Positions 26,172 to 34,742 of a stretch of DNA of 64,000 nt are shown in pieces (position 1 is the stretch's first letter; the number at the start of each line of letters is the position of its first letter). This DNA is from Ruminococcus sp. (GTDB taxonomy: Bacteria > Bacillota > Clostridia > Oscillospirales > Ruminococcaceae): positions 7,124-71,123 of the forward strand of contig JAGCWY010000056.1 in the NCBI GenBank assembly GCA_017961625.1. The letters run 5' to 3'. A program made the translations under genes and the position numbers. Under the pieces are notes generated by a model. The model searched no databases and was not told the origin of the DNA. It saw nothing but the letters and a program-made list of their open reading frames with translations.

Positions 26172-27866
26172 ATGCAGGAATTACTTGAACGGAAGCAAGG
26201 GCTTCATAGGACTGTTCTAATTGTTGATGATGAATTAATTGAAAGAGAAATGTTGGGTGCTATGCTAAACGAATCATATGAGGTAATTTATGCTTCAAAT
26301 GGTGTATCAGCGCTTGAAATTATCAAGCATGAAAAAACATCTCTCTCCATAATCCTTCTTGACCTGCATATGCCTAAACTTGACGGCTATAGCTTGCTTA
26401 AAATATTACGTTCGGATAGTGAGTTATGGCGTATTCCTGTCATTGTACTCACCTCTGAAAAAAATGCAGAAGTCAAAAGTTTACAGCTTGGTGCGGCTGA
26501 TTTTATATCAAAACCATACGAAGTTCCTGAAATCATAAGGGCAAGGATAGAACATTCCATCGAGCTTTCTGAAGACAGGATAATTATTCATGAAACTGAA
26601 AGAGACGTACTTACGGGGCTTTTTAACAAAGAATTCTTCTTTGAGTACGGACGACGACTTGATAATCAAAATAAAAATATGCCTATGGACGCTCTTGTTC
26701 TGGATATAAACCGTTTTCATATCATTAATGAGCTTTATGGAAGAGCATATGGAGATACACTGTTAAAAAAACTTGGAAACAGTATACATAATCTGGTTTG
26801 TGAGATAGGAGGACTCGCCTGCCGTAGAAACAGCAACTGTTTTGGTATATATATACCTCATATGGACAACCCAAAAGATCATATATCACGGTTTATTTCA
26901 ATGATTGAAGACGTTTTGGATGATCGCAAAATTAGTATCAGATTAGGGATCTATTCAGATGATGGCAGTGATCTTGATATGGAGCAGCGTTTTGAACGAG
27001 CTGAACTTGTATGCCGAAAGATAAAAAATCACTATACAACCTGTTTCGATATATATAATGCCGAATTACACAGCAAAGAACTACATTCAGAACGGCTCAT
27101 AAATGATATGGACAGCGCTCTTTTAGAAAAGCAATTCAAAGTTTTCTATCAGCCCAAATACAATATTTGTGACGGTAAGCCTGTGTTGACCAGTGTTGAA
27201 GCTCTCGTACGTTGGTTTCATCCCGAATTTGGTATGATTCCACCTGGTGAGTTTATAACGTTGTTTGAAGATAATGGTCTTATTAGACAACTTGATAAAT
27301 ATGTATGGAATGAAGCTGCAAATCAGATCAAAAAATGGAAAGAAGAGGGATTTAACGTTCCAGTATCTGTAAATGTCTCAAGAGTTGATGTCTTTAACCC
27401 TCGATTAGTCGACATATTAAGCGATATAATAAAAAATAGTGAGATTGACAGTGAAAATTTGTTGCTTGAAATAACCGAATCAGCGTATTCAGATAATGCA
27501 CAACAGATAATAAATACCGTGATGAACCTTCGTGAAAATGGTTTCAAGATTGAAATGGACGATTTTGGAAGTGGATATTCATCACTGAATATGCTATGCT
27601 CCTTACCGATAGACGCACTGAAACTAGACATGGAATTTATAAGGAATATATGTGACAATAAAAAGCATTTTCGTTTAGTAGGAATAATGATTGATATTGC
27701 AAGAATTCTTGAAGTTCCTGTCATAGCTGAAGGTGTGGAAACCAAGGAACAACTTGATCTTTTAGAAGATTTAGGCTGTGATATTATTCAAGGATACTAT
27801 TTCTCCAAGCCTCTTCCCGCAGAAGAACTAACTGCTCTTTTAAAATCGGAAGTTAGGAGTGTGTAG
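26172..27866 (+). CDS. Response regulator with degenerate GGDEF and intact EAL domain
   Basis: 564 residues, cytoplasmic. Receiver about 12-132: acidic pocket D19-D20, phosphoacceptor D64 (LLDLHMP), T93/S94 and K109 in SKPYE. GGDEF-fold domain about 145-300: the catalytic motif is replaced (CRRNSNCFGIYIP), so it should not make c-di-GMP. EAL domain about 320-564: EALVRW at E343, LEITES, MDDFGSGYSS, LKLDMEF, AEGVET and IIQGYYFSKP, all canonical, so an active phosphodiesterase is expected. Output: phosphorylation-controlled c-di-GMP breakdown. A free Hpt gene lies 3 bases downstream, then the transporter-kinase. Confidence 0.93.
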   Translation: MQELLERKQGLHRTVLIVDDELIEREMLGAMLNESYEVIYASNGVSALEIIKHEKTSLSIILLDLHMPKLDGYSLLKILRSDSELWRIPVIVLTSEKNAEVKSLQLGAADFISKPYEVPEIIRARIEHSIELSEDRIIIHETERDVLTGLFNKEFFFEYGRRLDNQNKNMPMDALVLDINRFHIINELYGRAYGDTLLKKLGNSIHNLVCEIGGLACRRNSNCFGIYIPHMDNPKDHISRFISMIEDVLDDRKISIRLGIYSDDGSDLDMEQRFERAELVCRKIKNHYTTCFDIYNAELHSKELHSERLINDMDSALLEKQFKVFYQPKYNICDGKPVLTSVEALVRWFHPEFGMIPPGEFITLFEDNGLIRQLDKYVWNEAANQIKKWKEEGFNVPVSVNVSRVDVFNPRLVDILSDIIKNSEIDSENLLLEITESAYSDNAQQIINTVMNLRENGFKIEMDDFGSGYSSLNMLCSLPIDALKLDMEFIRNICDNKKHFRLVGIMIDIARILEVPVIAEGVETKEQLDLLEDLGCDIIQGYYFSKPLPAEELTALLKSEVRSV

Positions 27867-27869
27867 AAA

Positions 27870-28205
27870 ATGATAACGCTAAATAAACTCATCGACTATG
27901 GTGCAGATGTGAAAAATGGTCTTATGCGCTGTATGAATAAAGAGGATTTTTATCTTAAACTTGTAACTAAATCACTCGATGATAACAGATTAACTAAGCT
28001 TGAACAACAGATACGAATCAAAGATTATTATTCAGCATTTGAAACTGCTCATACGCTGAAAGGTATGTATTCAAACCTTTCTTTAACACCTTTGTCAGTT
28101 CCAATCAGCGAGATGACCGAACTTCTTCGTAACGAGACAGATACGGATTATACTGCTTTATTGGAAGAAGCAAAAACTCAGTTTCAAAAACTGTGTAATT
28201 TGTAA
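27870..28205 (+). CDS. Stand-alone histidine phosphotransfer (Hpt) protein
   Basis: 111 residues, all helical. H61 in ETAHTLKGM matches the Hpt signature (H-x-L-K-G). Family role: passes phosphate between the receiver of a hybrid kinase and a separate response regulator. It starts 3 bases after the REC-EAL stop, with AGGAGTG inside the previous gene, so it is translationally coupled. Free Hpt proteins are uncommon in Firmicutes; its position between a REC-EAL protein and a HK-REC protein completes a phosphorelay. A weak hairpin (about 28210-28245, CGGGA/TCCCG) lies after it and may weaken read-through into the kinase. Confidence 0.85.
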   Translation: MITLNKLIDYGADVKNGLMRCMNKEDFYLKLVTKSLDDNRLTKLEQQIRIKDYYSAFETAHTLKGMYSNLSLTPLSVPISEMTELLRNETDTDYTALLEEAKTQFQKLCNL

Positions 28206-28330
28206 TGAAAAAGCGGGAACACTTCTTTTTGAGTTGCTCCCGTTTATCATTTATTTACAATGCAGTGATGTTATTTTAAAGAATATTCTTATTTTGATTT
28301 AATTACTATGTATGAAAGGTGGTAAAGGCA

Positions 28331-31123
28331 GTGAAAGGCCAAATAAAAACTAATATAAATAAGCCCAATTTATCCAAAATTGATGTTTGGTCAATGGCGT
28401 TTGGCTGTATGATCGGGTGGGGGGCTTTTGTAATGCCAGGGACTACTTTTCTTCCTATAGCCGGTCCACTCGGTACAATAATAGCTATGTTAGTCAGTAC
28501 GCTTATCATGTTGGTTATAGGATATAATTTTTCATTTTTGATGAACCGAAATCCCGGTGCAGGAGGTGTTTATTCTTATACAAAAGAAGCTTTCGGCAGA
28601 GATCACGCATTTTTAAGTTCATGGTTTCTTTGTTTATCTTATCTAACTATAGTATTTCTAAACGGTACTGCGCTTTTTGTTGTGCTGCGAACAATATTTG
28701 GTGATGCCATACATACCGGTTTTCATTACACTGTCTCAGGCAATAAGATATATCTTGGAGAAATACTTTTTTCCGTAAGTGCACTTGGTGGCGTTGGTGT
28801 TTTATTTATTACAGCCAAAAAGATCCTTCATAAGATACATTCTTTTCTTTCTATCATAATGTTTGCAGGGATCCTAACGGTTGCTGTAATATGTATTCCT
28901 CATGCTGTTTCAAGCAGATCGCTAAATATTATCGGATTAAAAGATACCAATATTGCTTATGGTATTTATAGTATAATTTTTCTAGCTCCATGGGCATTTG
29001 TCGGATTTGACGTCATTTCCTTTGACACGTTTAATTTCAGATTCAAGGTAAACAAATCCAAGCACATTATTATTTCTGCTATAATAGCTGCAGGACTTGC
29101 ATACACTGCATTGGCGATAGTCAGTATTTCTTCTGTTCCTGATGGATACAGTGACTGGACAAAATATATTGCAGACATAGGTAATCTTTCAAATGAAAAA
29201 TCGGTCCCGACATTCTATGCTGCAAAAGCAATAATGGGAACACCTGGACTTATATTGATAAGCATTACAGCTCTGGCAGGTGTTCTTACGGGAATAATAG
29301 GCGGCTATCGCGCAACCATACGTATTTTGTCAACTATGGCAGAAGACAAGATTCTATCTGAAGTCTTTTCCAAAACCGTTTACAGTACCTTGTTCATAAT
29401 GGTATTTTCTATTTCACTTGCACTTTTTGGCCGAAATACATTAAGCTGGTTCGTTGATCTCTCTTCATTTGGAGCTATAGTTGGTTTTGGATATACCTCG
29501 GCATCAGCTTATAAAGTCGCCAAGGATGAAAAAATAAAAAAAGTCGAAGTCACAGGAGCTACGGGTACTATTATTTCAATAATATTTGTAATAGTCCAGC
29601 TCATACCGCGATTAACAGCTATGGAAGCAATGGGTAGTGAAGCTTTCCTGCTTCTTTCATGCTGGTGCCTAATAGGATTTGTTTTTTACTGGAGAACAAT
29701 TATACGCAGTACATTGAGTGAATACAGTGGCATAGCCGCATCGGGAGTGATTCTTTTTGCCCTTCTTATATATTCGGCATTCCTGTGGCTAGCAAAACGT
29801 ATCGACTCAAAAGATAGCATAAAAGCTGTGCATTCTTCGCTCATATCAGGCGGTATCATCCTGATGGTAGTAATTTTCTCAGGCCTGGTCATAATGATAT
29901 ACATACAGAACCTTGTACGAAAAAAAAATGAAGCTGCTGAACTTGCCAGCATACGTGCAATGGAAAGGAGTCAAGCAAAAAGCCGATTCCTTTTCAATAT
30001 GTCACATGATATTCGGACTCCTATGAACGCAATCATAGGATACACAGGACTCGCGCTGAAGGAACCTGCATCTGCCGCACTCCATAATTATCTTGTGAAA
30101 ATAGACCGTTCAAACAAACATCTGCTTACACTTATAAATGATATTCTTGAAATGAGCCGCATAGAAAACGGGAAAATGGAGATTGAATGCATTGCTACTG
30201 ATATTTGCGGGATTTTTAATGATATCTATGATTTGTTTGAAGAACAAATGAAGCAAAACAAAATAGACTTTCAAATAAACACTTCTGGTATCAAAAACAG
30301 ATATGTTTTTTGCGATGAAAAAAAACTGAATCGCATTATACTAAATCTTCTTAGCAATGCATACAAATTCACATCGGTGGGAGGAAAGATAAGCGTTTCT
30401 GTATCTGAAAAAAATAATGAAGACGCAGGTTTCAGTTCATATGAGATAAGCGTTTGTGACAACGGTATTGGAATGTCAGAAGAATTTGCTGAAAAAATGT
30501 TTTCTCCATTTGAACGTGAGCGTACTTCAACTGTAAGTGGTATTGAAGGAACCGGACTTGGTCTGTCAATAACTAAAAGTTTAGTAGATCTTATGAAAGG
30601 AAATATTGATGTTATTACTTCTCCAGGGAACGGAACAAAGATAGTTTTGAATCTTAGACTAAAAATAGCTGATGAAACCGATATTGTTCATCAAGACAAT
30701 AATGAACGTTCACAGGACGCAGAAATGCTATTTACAGATAAAAGGCTGCTACTTGTTGAAGACAATATGATAAATATGGAGATTGCTCACATGATCCTAT
30801 CGCAGGCAGGATTTAAAGTAGATACAGCCGAAAATGGTAAAATTGCTTTAGAAAAAATATCAGTTTCCGAAGCAGGTTATTATTCTGTGGTTCTTATGGA
30901 CGTGCAAATGCCTGTTATGGATGGTTATACCGCTACAAGAATGATACGTGAACTTGATAACAAAGAACTTGCAGGAATACCGATAATAGCAATGACAGCT
31001 AATGCTTTCAAAGAAGATGAAGAGACTGCACTCAAAGCCGGAATGCAGGCACATATTACCAAACCTATAGATGTAGATATATTATTAAAAACAATAAAAA
31101 TAGTATTGTCAAAATGTAAATAG
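28331..31123 (+). CDS. Hybrid histidine kinase whose sensor is an APC-family permease
   Basis: 930 residues from the GTG at 28331 (AAGGTGG, 8 bases upstream); an earlier in-frame GTG lies within the RBS. Residue numbers count from 28319. Residues 18-530 are a complete APC-superfamily amino-acid permease with about 12-13 TM helices (IDVWSMAFGCMIGWGAFVMPG, NRNPGAGGVYSYTKEAFG in TM1-3). A short coil (530-555) joins it to the kinase: H563 in SHDIRTPMN, N-box NLLSNAYKF near 676, G1 DNGIGM, G2 GTGLGLSITKS. A receiver at 808-930 has D861 (VLMDVQMPVMDG) and K1 near SKPID/TKPID. Transport-coupled sensing resembles the transporter-kinase CbrA in principle, but with a different transporter family. Confidence 0.93.
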   Translation: MKGQIKTNINKPNLSKIDVWSMAFGCMIGWGAFVMPGTTFLPIAGPLGTIIAMLVSTLIMLVIGYNFSFLMNRNPGAGGVYSYTKEAFGRDHAFLSSWFLCLSYLTIVFLNGTALFVVLRTIFGDAIHTGFHYTVSGNKIYLGEILFSVSALGGVGVLFITAKKILHKIHSFLSIIMFAGILTVAVICIPHAVSSRSLNIIGLKDTNIAYGIYSIIFLAPWAFVGFDVISFDTFNFRFKVNKSKHIIISAIIAAGLAYTALAIVSISSVPDGYSDWTKYIADIGNLSNEKSVPTFYAAKAIMGTPGLILISITALAGVLTGIIGGYRATIRILSTMAEDKILSEVFSKTVYSTLFIMVFSISLALFGRNTLSWFVDLSSFGAIVGFGYTSASAYKVAKDEKIKKVEVTGATGTIISIIFVIVQLIPRLTAMEAMGSEAFLLLSCWCLIGFVFYWRTIIRSTLSEYSGIAASGVILFALLIYSAFLWLAKRIDSKDSIKAVHSSLISGGIILMVVIFSGLVIMIYIQNLVRKKNEAAELASIRAMERSQAKSRFLFNMSHDIRTPMNAIIGYTGLALKEPASAALHNYLVKIDRSNKHLLTLINDILEMSRIENGKMEIECIATDICGIFNDIYDLFEEQMKQNKIDFQINTSGIKNRYVFCDEKKLNRIILNLLSNAYKFTSVGGKISVSVSEKNNEDAGFSSYEISVCDNGIGMSEEFAEKMFSPFERERTSTVSGIEGTGLGLSITKSLVDLMKGNIDVITSPGNGTKIVLNLRLKIADETDIVHQDNNERSQDAEMLFTDKRLLLVEDNMINMEIAHMILSQAGFKVDTAENGKIALEKISVSEAGYYSVVLMDVQMPVMDGYTATRMIRELDNKELAGIPIIAMTANAFKEDEETALKAGMQAHITKPIDVDILLKTIKIVLSKCK

Positions 31124-31313
31124 TGCTTTATGTAAGTACCTTTCTGTCATCATATCTGCAGCTACTTAGATTTTTGAGATTGACAAACCTGAGTTTATTT
31201 GTATGACATTATAATGCTATGATTACATTAGTAATCATTGAGAGAAATAGTTGATATATCTATAGAGAGTCTAAGAAAATAAAAGCTATTTTTACTGATT
31301 ACCAAACAGAAAT

Positions 31314-31799
31314 TTATAATTTCATTGTACATGAACCCGGGCAATCAATTACCTTATTAAGCAGCTTAGATATGATTTCGTCCTTTTTATTTATCTGCTT
31401 TTCTCTGAATATCAAATGATCTTCAAGCATTCCTATTTGTTTCTGCAAATGGTTCAAACGCTTTTCAAAATCAGCACGGATTTCTTCATTCCTCACTACA
31501 AGAATACTTATCATTTCATTTTTATCATGTATCAGAGCTTTAAGCGCAGCAATATCCTCAGAGCCGCTATCATCGCTGAACATATCAAGGAGTACGTCTG
31601 CCAGTGGTGCTATAGTACTTTGATACTTAAAACTTCCCGGATCATTGTTTTCTGAGAATATTTTTTTAATTGTTGCTTCGGATATATAACAGTTTTTCTT
31701 TTCAAGCATTTCCATAATTTGTGAAATAGTCAGGCCATTGTCTTTTTTCACTTTGCGAAGCCTCTCGACAGTATCTCGTTTTAGTTTGTTTATTTCCAT
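31314..31799 (-). CDS. Helix-turn-helix protein with C-terminal coiled coil
   Basis: 161 residues. Residues 1-75 look like an XRE/AlpA-type helix-turn-helix (RKVKKDNGLTISQIMEMLEK, then ISEATIKKIFSENN). Residues 85-150 form a charged coiled coil with heptad pattern (NEMISILVVRNEEIRADFEKR and on). The C-terminus carries two Cys (CPGSC). No ligand domain. AAAGGAG precedes the ATG. It sits 37 bases behind corA in the same direction, so it is probably co-transcribed. Target unknown. Confidence 0.7.
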   Translation of the reverse strand: MEINKLKRDTVERLRKVKKDNGLTISQIMEMLEKKNCYISEATIKKIFSENNDPGSFKYQSTIAPLADVLLDMFSDDSGSEDIAALKALIHDKNEMISILVVRNEEIRADFEKRLNHLQKQIGMLEDHLIFREKQINKKDEIISKLLNKVIDCPGSCTMKL

Positions 31800-31836
31800 T
31801 GTGGTTACTCCTTTGATAGTTTTCTTACTGTTATTT

Positions 31837-32754
31837 TTATAGCCACTTTTTCTTTTTGAAGAAGATAAGACTGATTATAACTATTACAATACTTACTGCA
31901 ATTACAATGGGATATGCCGCTTTATATTCCAATTCTGGCATATATTTAAAATTCATACCGTACCATCCTGCAATAAGAGTTAACGGCATAAATATTGAGG
32001 TTATAACTGTGAGAAGTGTCATTATTCTGTTCTGTTTTATATCTAGTTTAGACTGATATAAATCACGTATCTGAATTGAATACTCTCGCAACGAAGCTGT
32101 TAGATCATGCAGTCTTGAAATACGCTGTGTAAAAAGATGAAAATAGCGGGTATTTTCCTCTTTAAAGAAATCGTTTTCATTTTCCTCAAGTTCCTGACTG
32201 AGATCAAGAAGTTGTTCATAGTGTACCCTAAGATCACGCAGATCGCTTCTGATACGGCTTACTCTCAGAGAAGGATCCTTCTCCTCACCTTCCAGTATAC
32301 TTGACTCTATTGTATCAAGTTCTCTGTCAAAATGTTCAAGAACTATCTGATCTTTAGCCACTATCTGTTCGAGGAAATCATATATGAATCTCTCAAGACT
32401 CGGTATTGCCCAACGTTTTGTACTGATGATATTGCTTATCAGTTTGTTTACATATCCACTATCATCAATGAAAACAATACCCTTCTCATCAAGAGCAAAT
32501 GCAAAATTAGTATTGGGCTCCGTAATATTTTCTCTATCAGGAACAGAAAAAGTACCTGTCAAAGAATCATAGTTCACTTCGGCTTTTGTTGAATGAATAA
32601 CGGAAAGATCGATATCCATTTCAATGCCCATATCGAATTTATCCTTACTTTCAAACCATTCATCTGACGTAAGTACGGCAACAAACTTACCGTTTTTCCC
32701 TTTGAAGTCAAGTTTTTTAGTTTTTTCAAGTGTATTTTTAATATAGTAATACAT
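31837..32754 (-). CDS. corA: CorA-type magnesium channel
   Basis: 305 residues from an ATG at 32754 (GGGTGG upstream, moderate); earlier in-frame starts have no RBS. A large cytoplasmic N-terminal domain (alpha/beta plus long helices, HFDRELDTIESSILEGEEKD) precedes two C-terminal TM helices. The diagnostic YGMNF motif at the end of TM1 and MPEL in the outer loop are present, and the chain ends in a basic FKKKKWL tail. Mg2+ uptake by a pentameric channel. Followed by the helix-turn-helix gene; mgtA is 2 kb away. Confidence 0.93.
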   Translation of the reverse strand: MYYYIKNTLEKTKKLDFKGKNGKFVAVLTSDEWFESKDKFDMGIEMDIDLSVIHSTKAEVNYDSLTGTFSVPDRENITEPNTNFAFALDEKGIVFIDDSGYVNKLISNIISTKRWAIPSLERFIYDFLEQIVAKDQIVLEHFDRELDTIESSILEGEEKDPSLRVSRIRSDLRDLRVHYEQLLDLSQELEENENDFFKEENTRYFHLFTQRISRLHDLTASLREYSIQIRDLYQSKLDIKQNRIMTLLTVITSIFMPLTLIAGWYGMNFKYMPELEYKAAYPIVIAVSIVIVIISLIFFKKKKWL

Positions 32755-33087
32755 AGCCACCCACATAATAAATATAGCCCTAAGCATTCTGATTATCGCT
32801 TTAAGACTTTTGGTTTTTATACGTTTATCTCAGTCTGCAATTTACTATTACTTCAATTATATCAGTCAACACAATTTCACCATTCTGGTTATTAGCATTG
32901 ATGGTAACTTATACAATACTGTTTTTCTCATTCTGCTTAACTAAATTTGTTATATTCGCTTTACCTGTCAGAACCTTTTCTGCCCAAACAGACTTAAACC
33001 ATTCTATTTGGGGTGATTTCCATGCAAGCAGATCCTCAATGAAAAATCCACTTCAAGATATTTGGCTTATACAAAAAAGGACATAAC

Positions 33088-33250
33088 TCATAAATCGATG
33101 AATTTGCCAAAAGGCGCAGCATTTGCATATTCTTCGTCCGTATGGAATGGAATATGATAATCATCGCAAGCAAAGTCCAGCTTCTTTCTTATAAATAACA
33201 GCTGGTACTATTTCACCTGCCATACCGAGCACAAGTTCATCCAAACCCAT
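33088..33250 (-). pseudogene. Small frameshifted gene
   Basis: The ATG at 33250 (AAGGTG upstream) encodes a start MGLDELVLGMAGEIVPAV... that ends early at a TGA. One base change of frame in a G/C run near 33180 lets the chain continue (CDDYHIPFHTDEEYANAAP, GKFIDL) to TGA at 33088, about 54 residues in all. Both halves look like real protein. Family unknown. The rest of 32760-33560 contains only a bidirectional hairpin and promoter-like sequence. Confidence 0.35.
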
Positions 33251-33361
33251 TAAGCACCTTTTGAATAAATACTGCTCATCATTCAACAGATATTGCATTA
33301 ATATACAATTACAGATATACATTAGTATTTATCATATCATAAATAACAATAATTGTCAATC

Positions 33362-33405
33362 AAAAAGCCATAGTATTCTGATTAACGCAGAATGACTATG
33401 GCTTT
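33362..33405. terminator. Bidirectional hairpin terminator
   Basis: An 18-bp stem with one bulge (aaaagccatagtattctg with cagaatgactatggctttt) is flanked by A and T runs. Confidence 0.7.
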
Positions 33406-33584
33406 TCATATTGAAAAAGATTACATCTGAATCATTATCTTTAGCTTTTCATGATTAATAAAGATATATTTTTCTAATTTGACACTTTTCGACCAAATAC
33501 GCCATTCCATTTGAATTCAACAGATGATATAATACTTATTATGAAATATTATGATGTAATCATAATAAAGGAGTTGTTGTTACT

Positions 33585-33791
33585 GTGAATATAAATACTA
33601 TATTAAAATTTGTGGCTAAAAAAAATAGAACGTCAGTTAAAGAAGTACGTAAAGAGATGGAAAAGGCTATTCTAGACGCCAAAGATACACCGAACTTCAA
33701 AAAGGCCTTTGGCAATAATACCCCAACATTAGAGGAATTTATAGAGAAGGGAATTGAAATGATCACTGATCATAAGGAAGGTTTTAAATAA
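33585..33791 (+). CDS. Small helical protein of unknown function
   Basis: 68 residues (begins MNINTILKFVAKKNRTSVKE). Two helices, basic first half, acidic second half, no Cys. AAAGGAG precedes the start. A TATAAT at 33528-33533 with a weak -35 lies upstream. Small proteins of this look occur near sporulation-type regulators in clostridia, which is only a weak resemblance. It converges on the Spo0A-like gene with 46 bases between. Confidence 0.6.
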   Translation: MNINTILKFVAKKNRTSVKEVRKEMEKAILDAKDTPNFKKAFGNNTPTLEEFIEKGIEMITDHKEGFK

Positions 33792-33836
33792 TCAGGATAT
33801 TATTGCCTTTAATCACTTTGATAAATCTCCGATTAT

Positions 33837-34262
33837 TTAAATCTCACATCGTATTGATTCTACCGCAATGGATATTACTTCAGAAATATAAGGCTTATCT
33901 ACATTATAATAAAATGCAGATCTAATACGTTCCGGATCGTATTCATAAGCAGATTCTATAGCTTTTCTCATATTACGTTCAACAGCTTTCGCATTTTTTC
34001 CAGAGTCCTTTGCGAGCTTAGGATATAGTCCTTTTGTTAGAGATTTTAGTAGCTCAGGCGATTTCAAAGCCAGAATTATAGCTTTTATAAGAAGATGATA
34101 TCCGTTTAAATTCGGACGTATTCCAAGTTTCTGAACAAATTTAATAACTTCCATTTCAAGTTGATCAGAATGTAATTCTATGTTTTTAACTGACGAATCA
34201 GTTGGAAAATGGTATATCCTTTTTTCTTCTTTTTCTTTAATAGCAATATTATTTGATAACAT
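33837..34262 (-). CDS. Stand-alone Spo0A C-terminal DNA-binding domain
   Basis: 141 residues. After a variable N-terminus of about 45 residues the chain follows the Spo0A effector domain: LGIRPNLNGYHLLIKAI (Spo0A: IGVPAHIKGYxYLREAI), LTKGLYPKLAKDSG (VTKxLYPDIAKKFN), then the recognition-helix region AKAVERNMRKAIESAYEY (SRVERAIRHAIEVAW). The conserved V-E-R-x-x-R-x-A-I block that contacts the 0A box is kept. There is no receiver domain, so it cannot be activated by the usual Spo0F/Spo0B relay. An AAAGGAG RBS is present. The promoter carries a 0A-box-like sequence. Confidence 0.85.
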   Translation of the reverse strand: MLSNNIAIKEKEEKRIYHFPTDSSVKNIELHSDQLEMEVIKFVQKLGIRPNLNGYHLLIKAIILALKSPELLKSLTKGLYPKLAKDSGKNAKAVERNMRKAIESAYEYDPERIRSAFYYNVDKPYISEVISIAVESIRCEI

Positions 34263-34458
34263 ATTGATTCTCCTTTTGTTTTGTAGTGTAGATAATTATT
34301 GCTGCTCGAACTGCTTAACAGGCTAAATAACATTACATTGATAAATCCTGTATAATGATATACTGTGTCATTATATAACACTCGTTAAAAGCCTGTTTTT
34401 GACAAGCTTGTCATTAAACAAGAATACAGTTTCTTGATAGCCTATTAACTATGTCTGT

Positions 34459-34488
34459 ATTATATCATGTCGAATGGTTTTATGACAA
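34459..34488 (-). promoter_or_regulatory. Promoter of the Spo0A-like gene with an embedded 0A-box-like site
   Basis: On the minus strand TTGTCA (34483-34488) and TATAAT (34459-34464) are 18 bases apart. The spacer contains TTCGACA, which reads TGTCGAA on the plus strand at 34468-34474, exactly the Spo0A box core. The leader is about 190 bases and contains a perfect 12-bp palindrome GACAAGCTTGTC (34399-34410). Remaining 34489-34690 shows nothing supportable. Confidence 0.5.
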
Positions 34489-34693
34489 GATAATTTTGGT
34501 ATATCTTTTGTATATTTTTAGTCTATTTGGTTAACCCCAAATTATACACAAAAGGTCAAATTATAACATATAAGGTTAAAACTGGACAAAAATAACCTAA
34601 CTTAAAAAACAGGAGAACCCAATACTTACCTTCATAAATGATAGCAAACCGTTGGCTATATGATATATAAAACAATAAAGTCTTTATATAACT

Positions 34694-34724
34694 AATAATG
34701 CAGCTCTTAATGAGCTGCATTATT
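34694..34724 (-). terminator. Hairpin after mgtA
   Basis: A perfect 13-bp stem (aataatgcagctc and its complement, 5-base loop) lies 19 bases after the mgtA stop; the U tract is weak. Confidence 0.6.
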
Positions 34725-34742
34725 GTCCATATTAATAGAGCA

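Noticed and set aside
33585..34262. Toxin-antitoxin pair formed by the 68-residue protein and the Spo0A-like protein
   Set aside because: The genes converge instead of forming an operon, and neither resembles a toxin.
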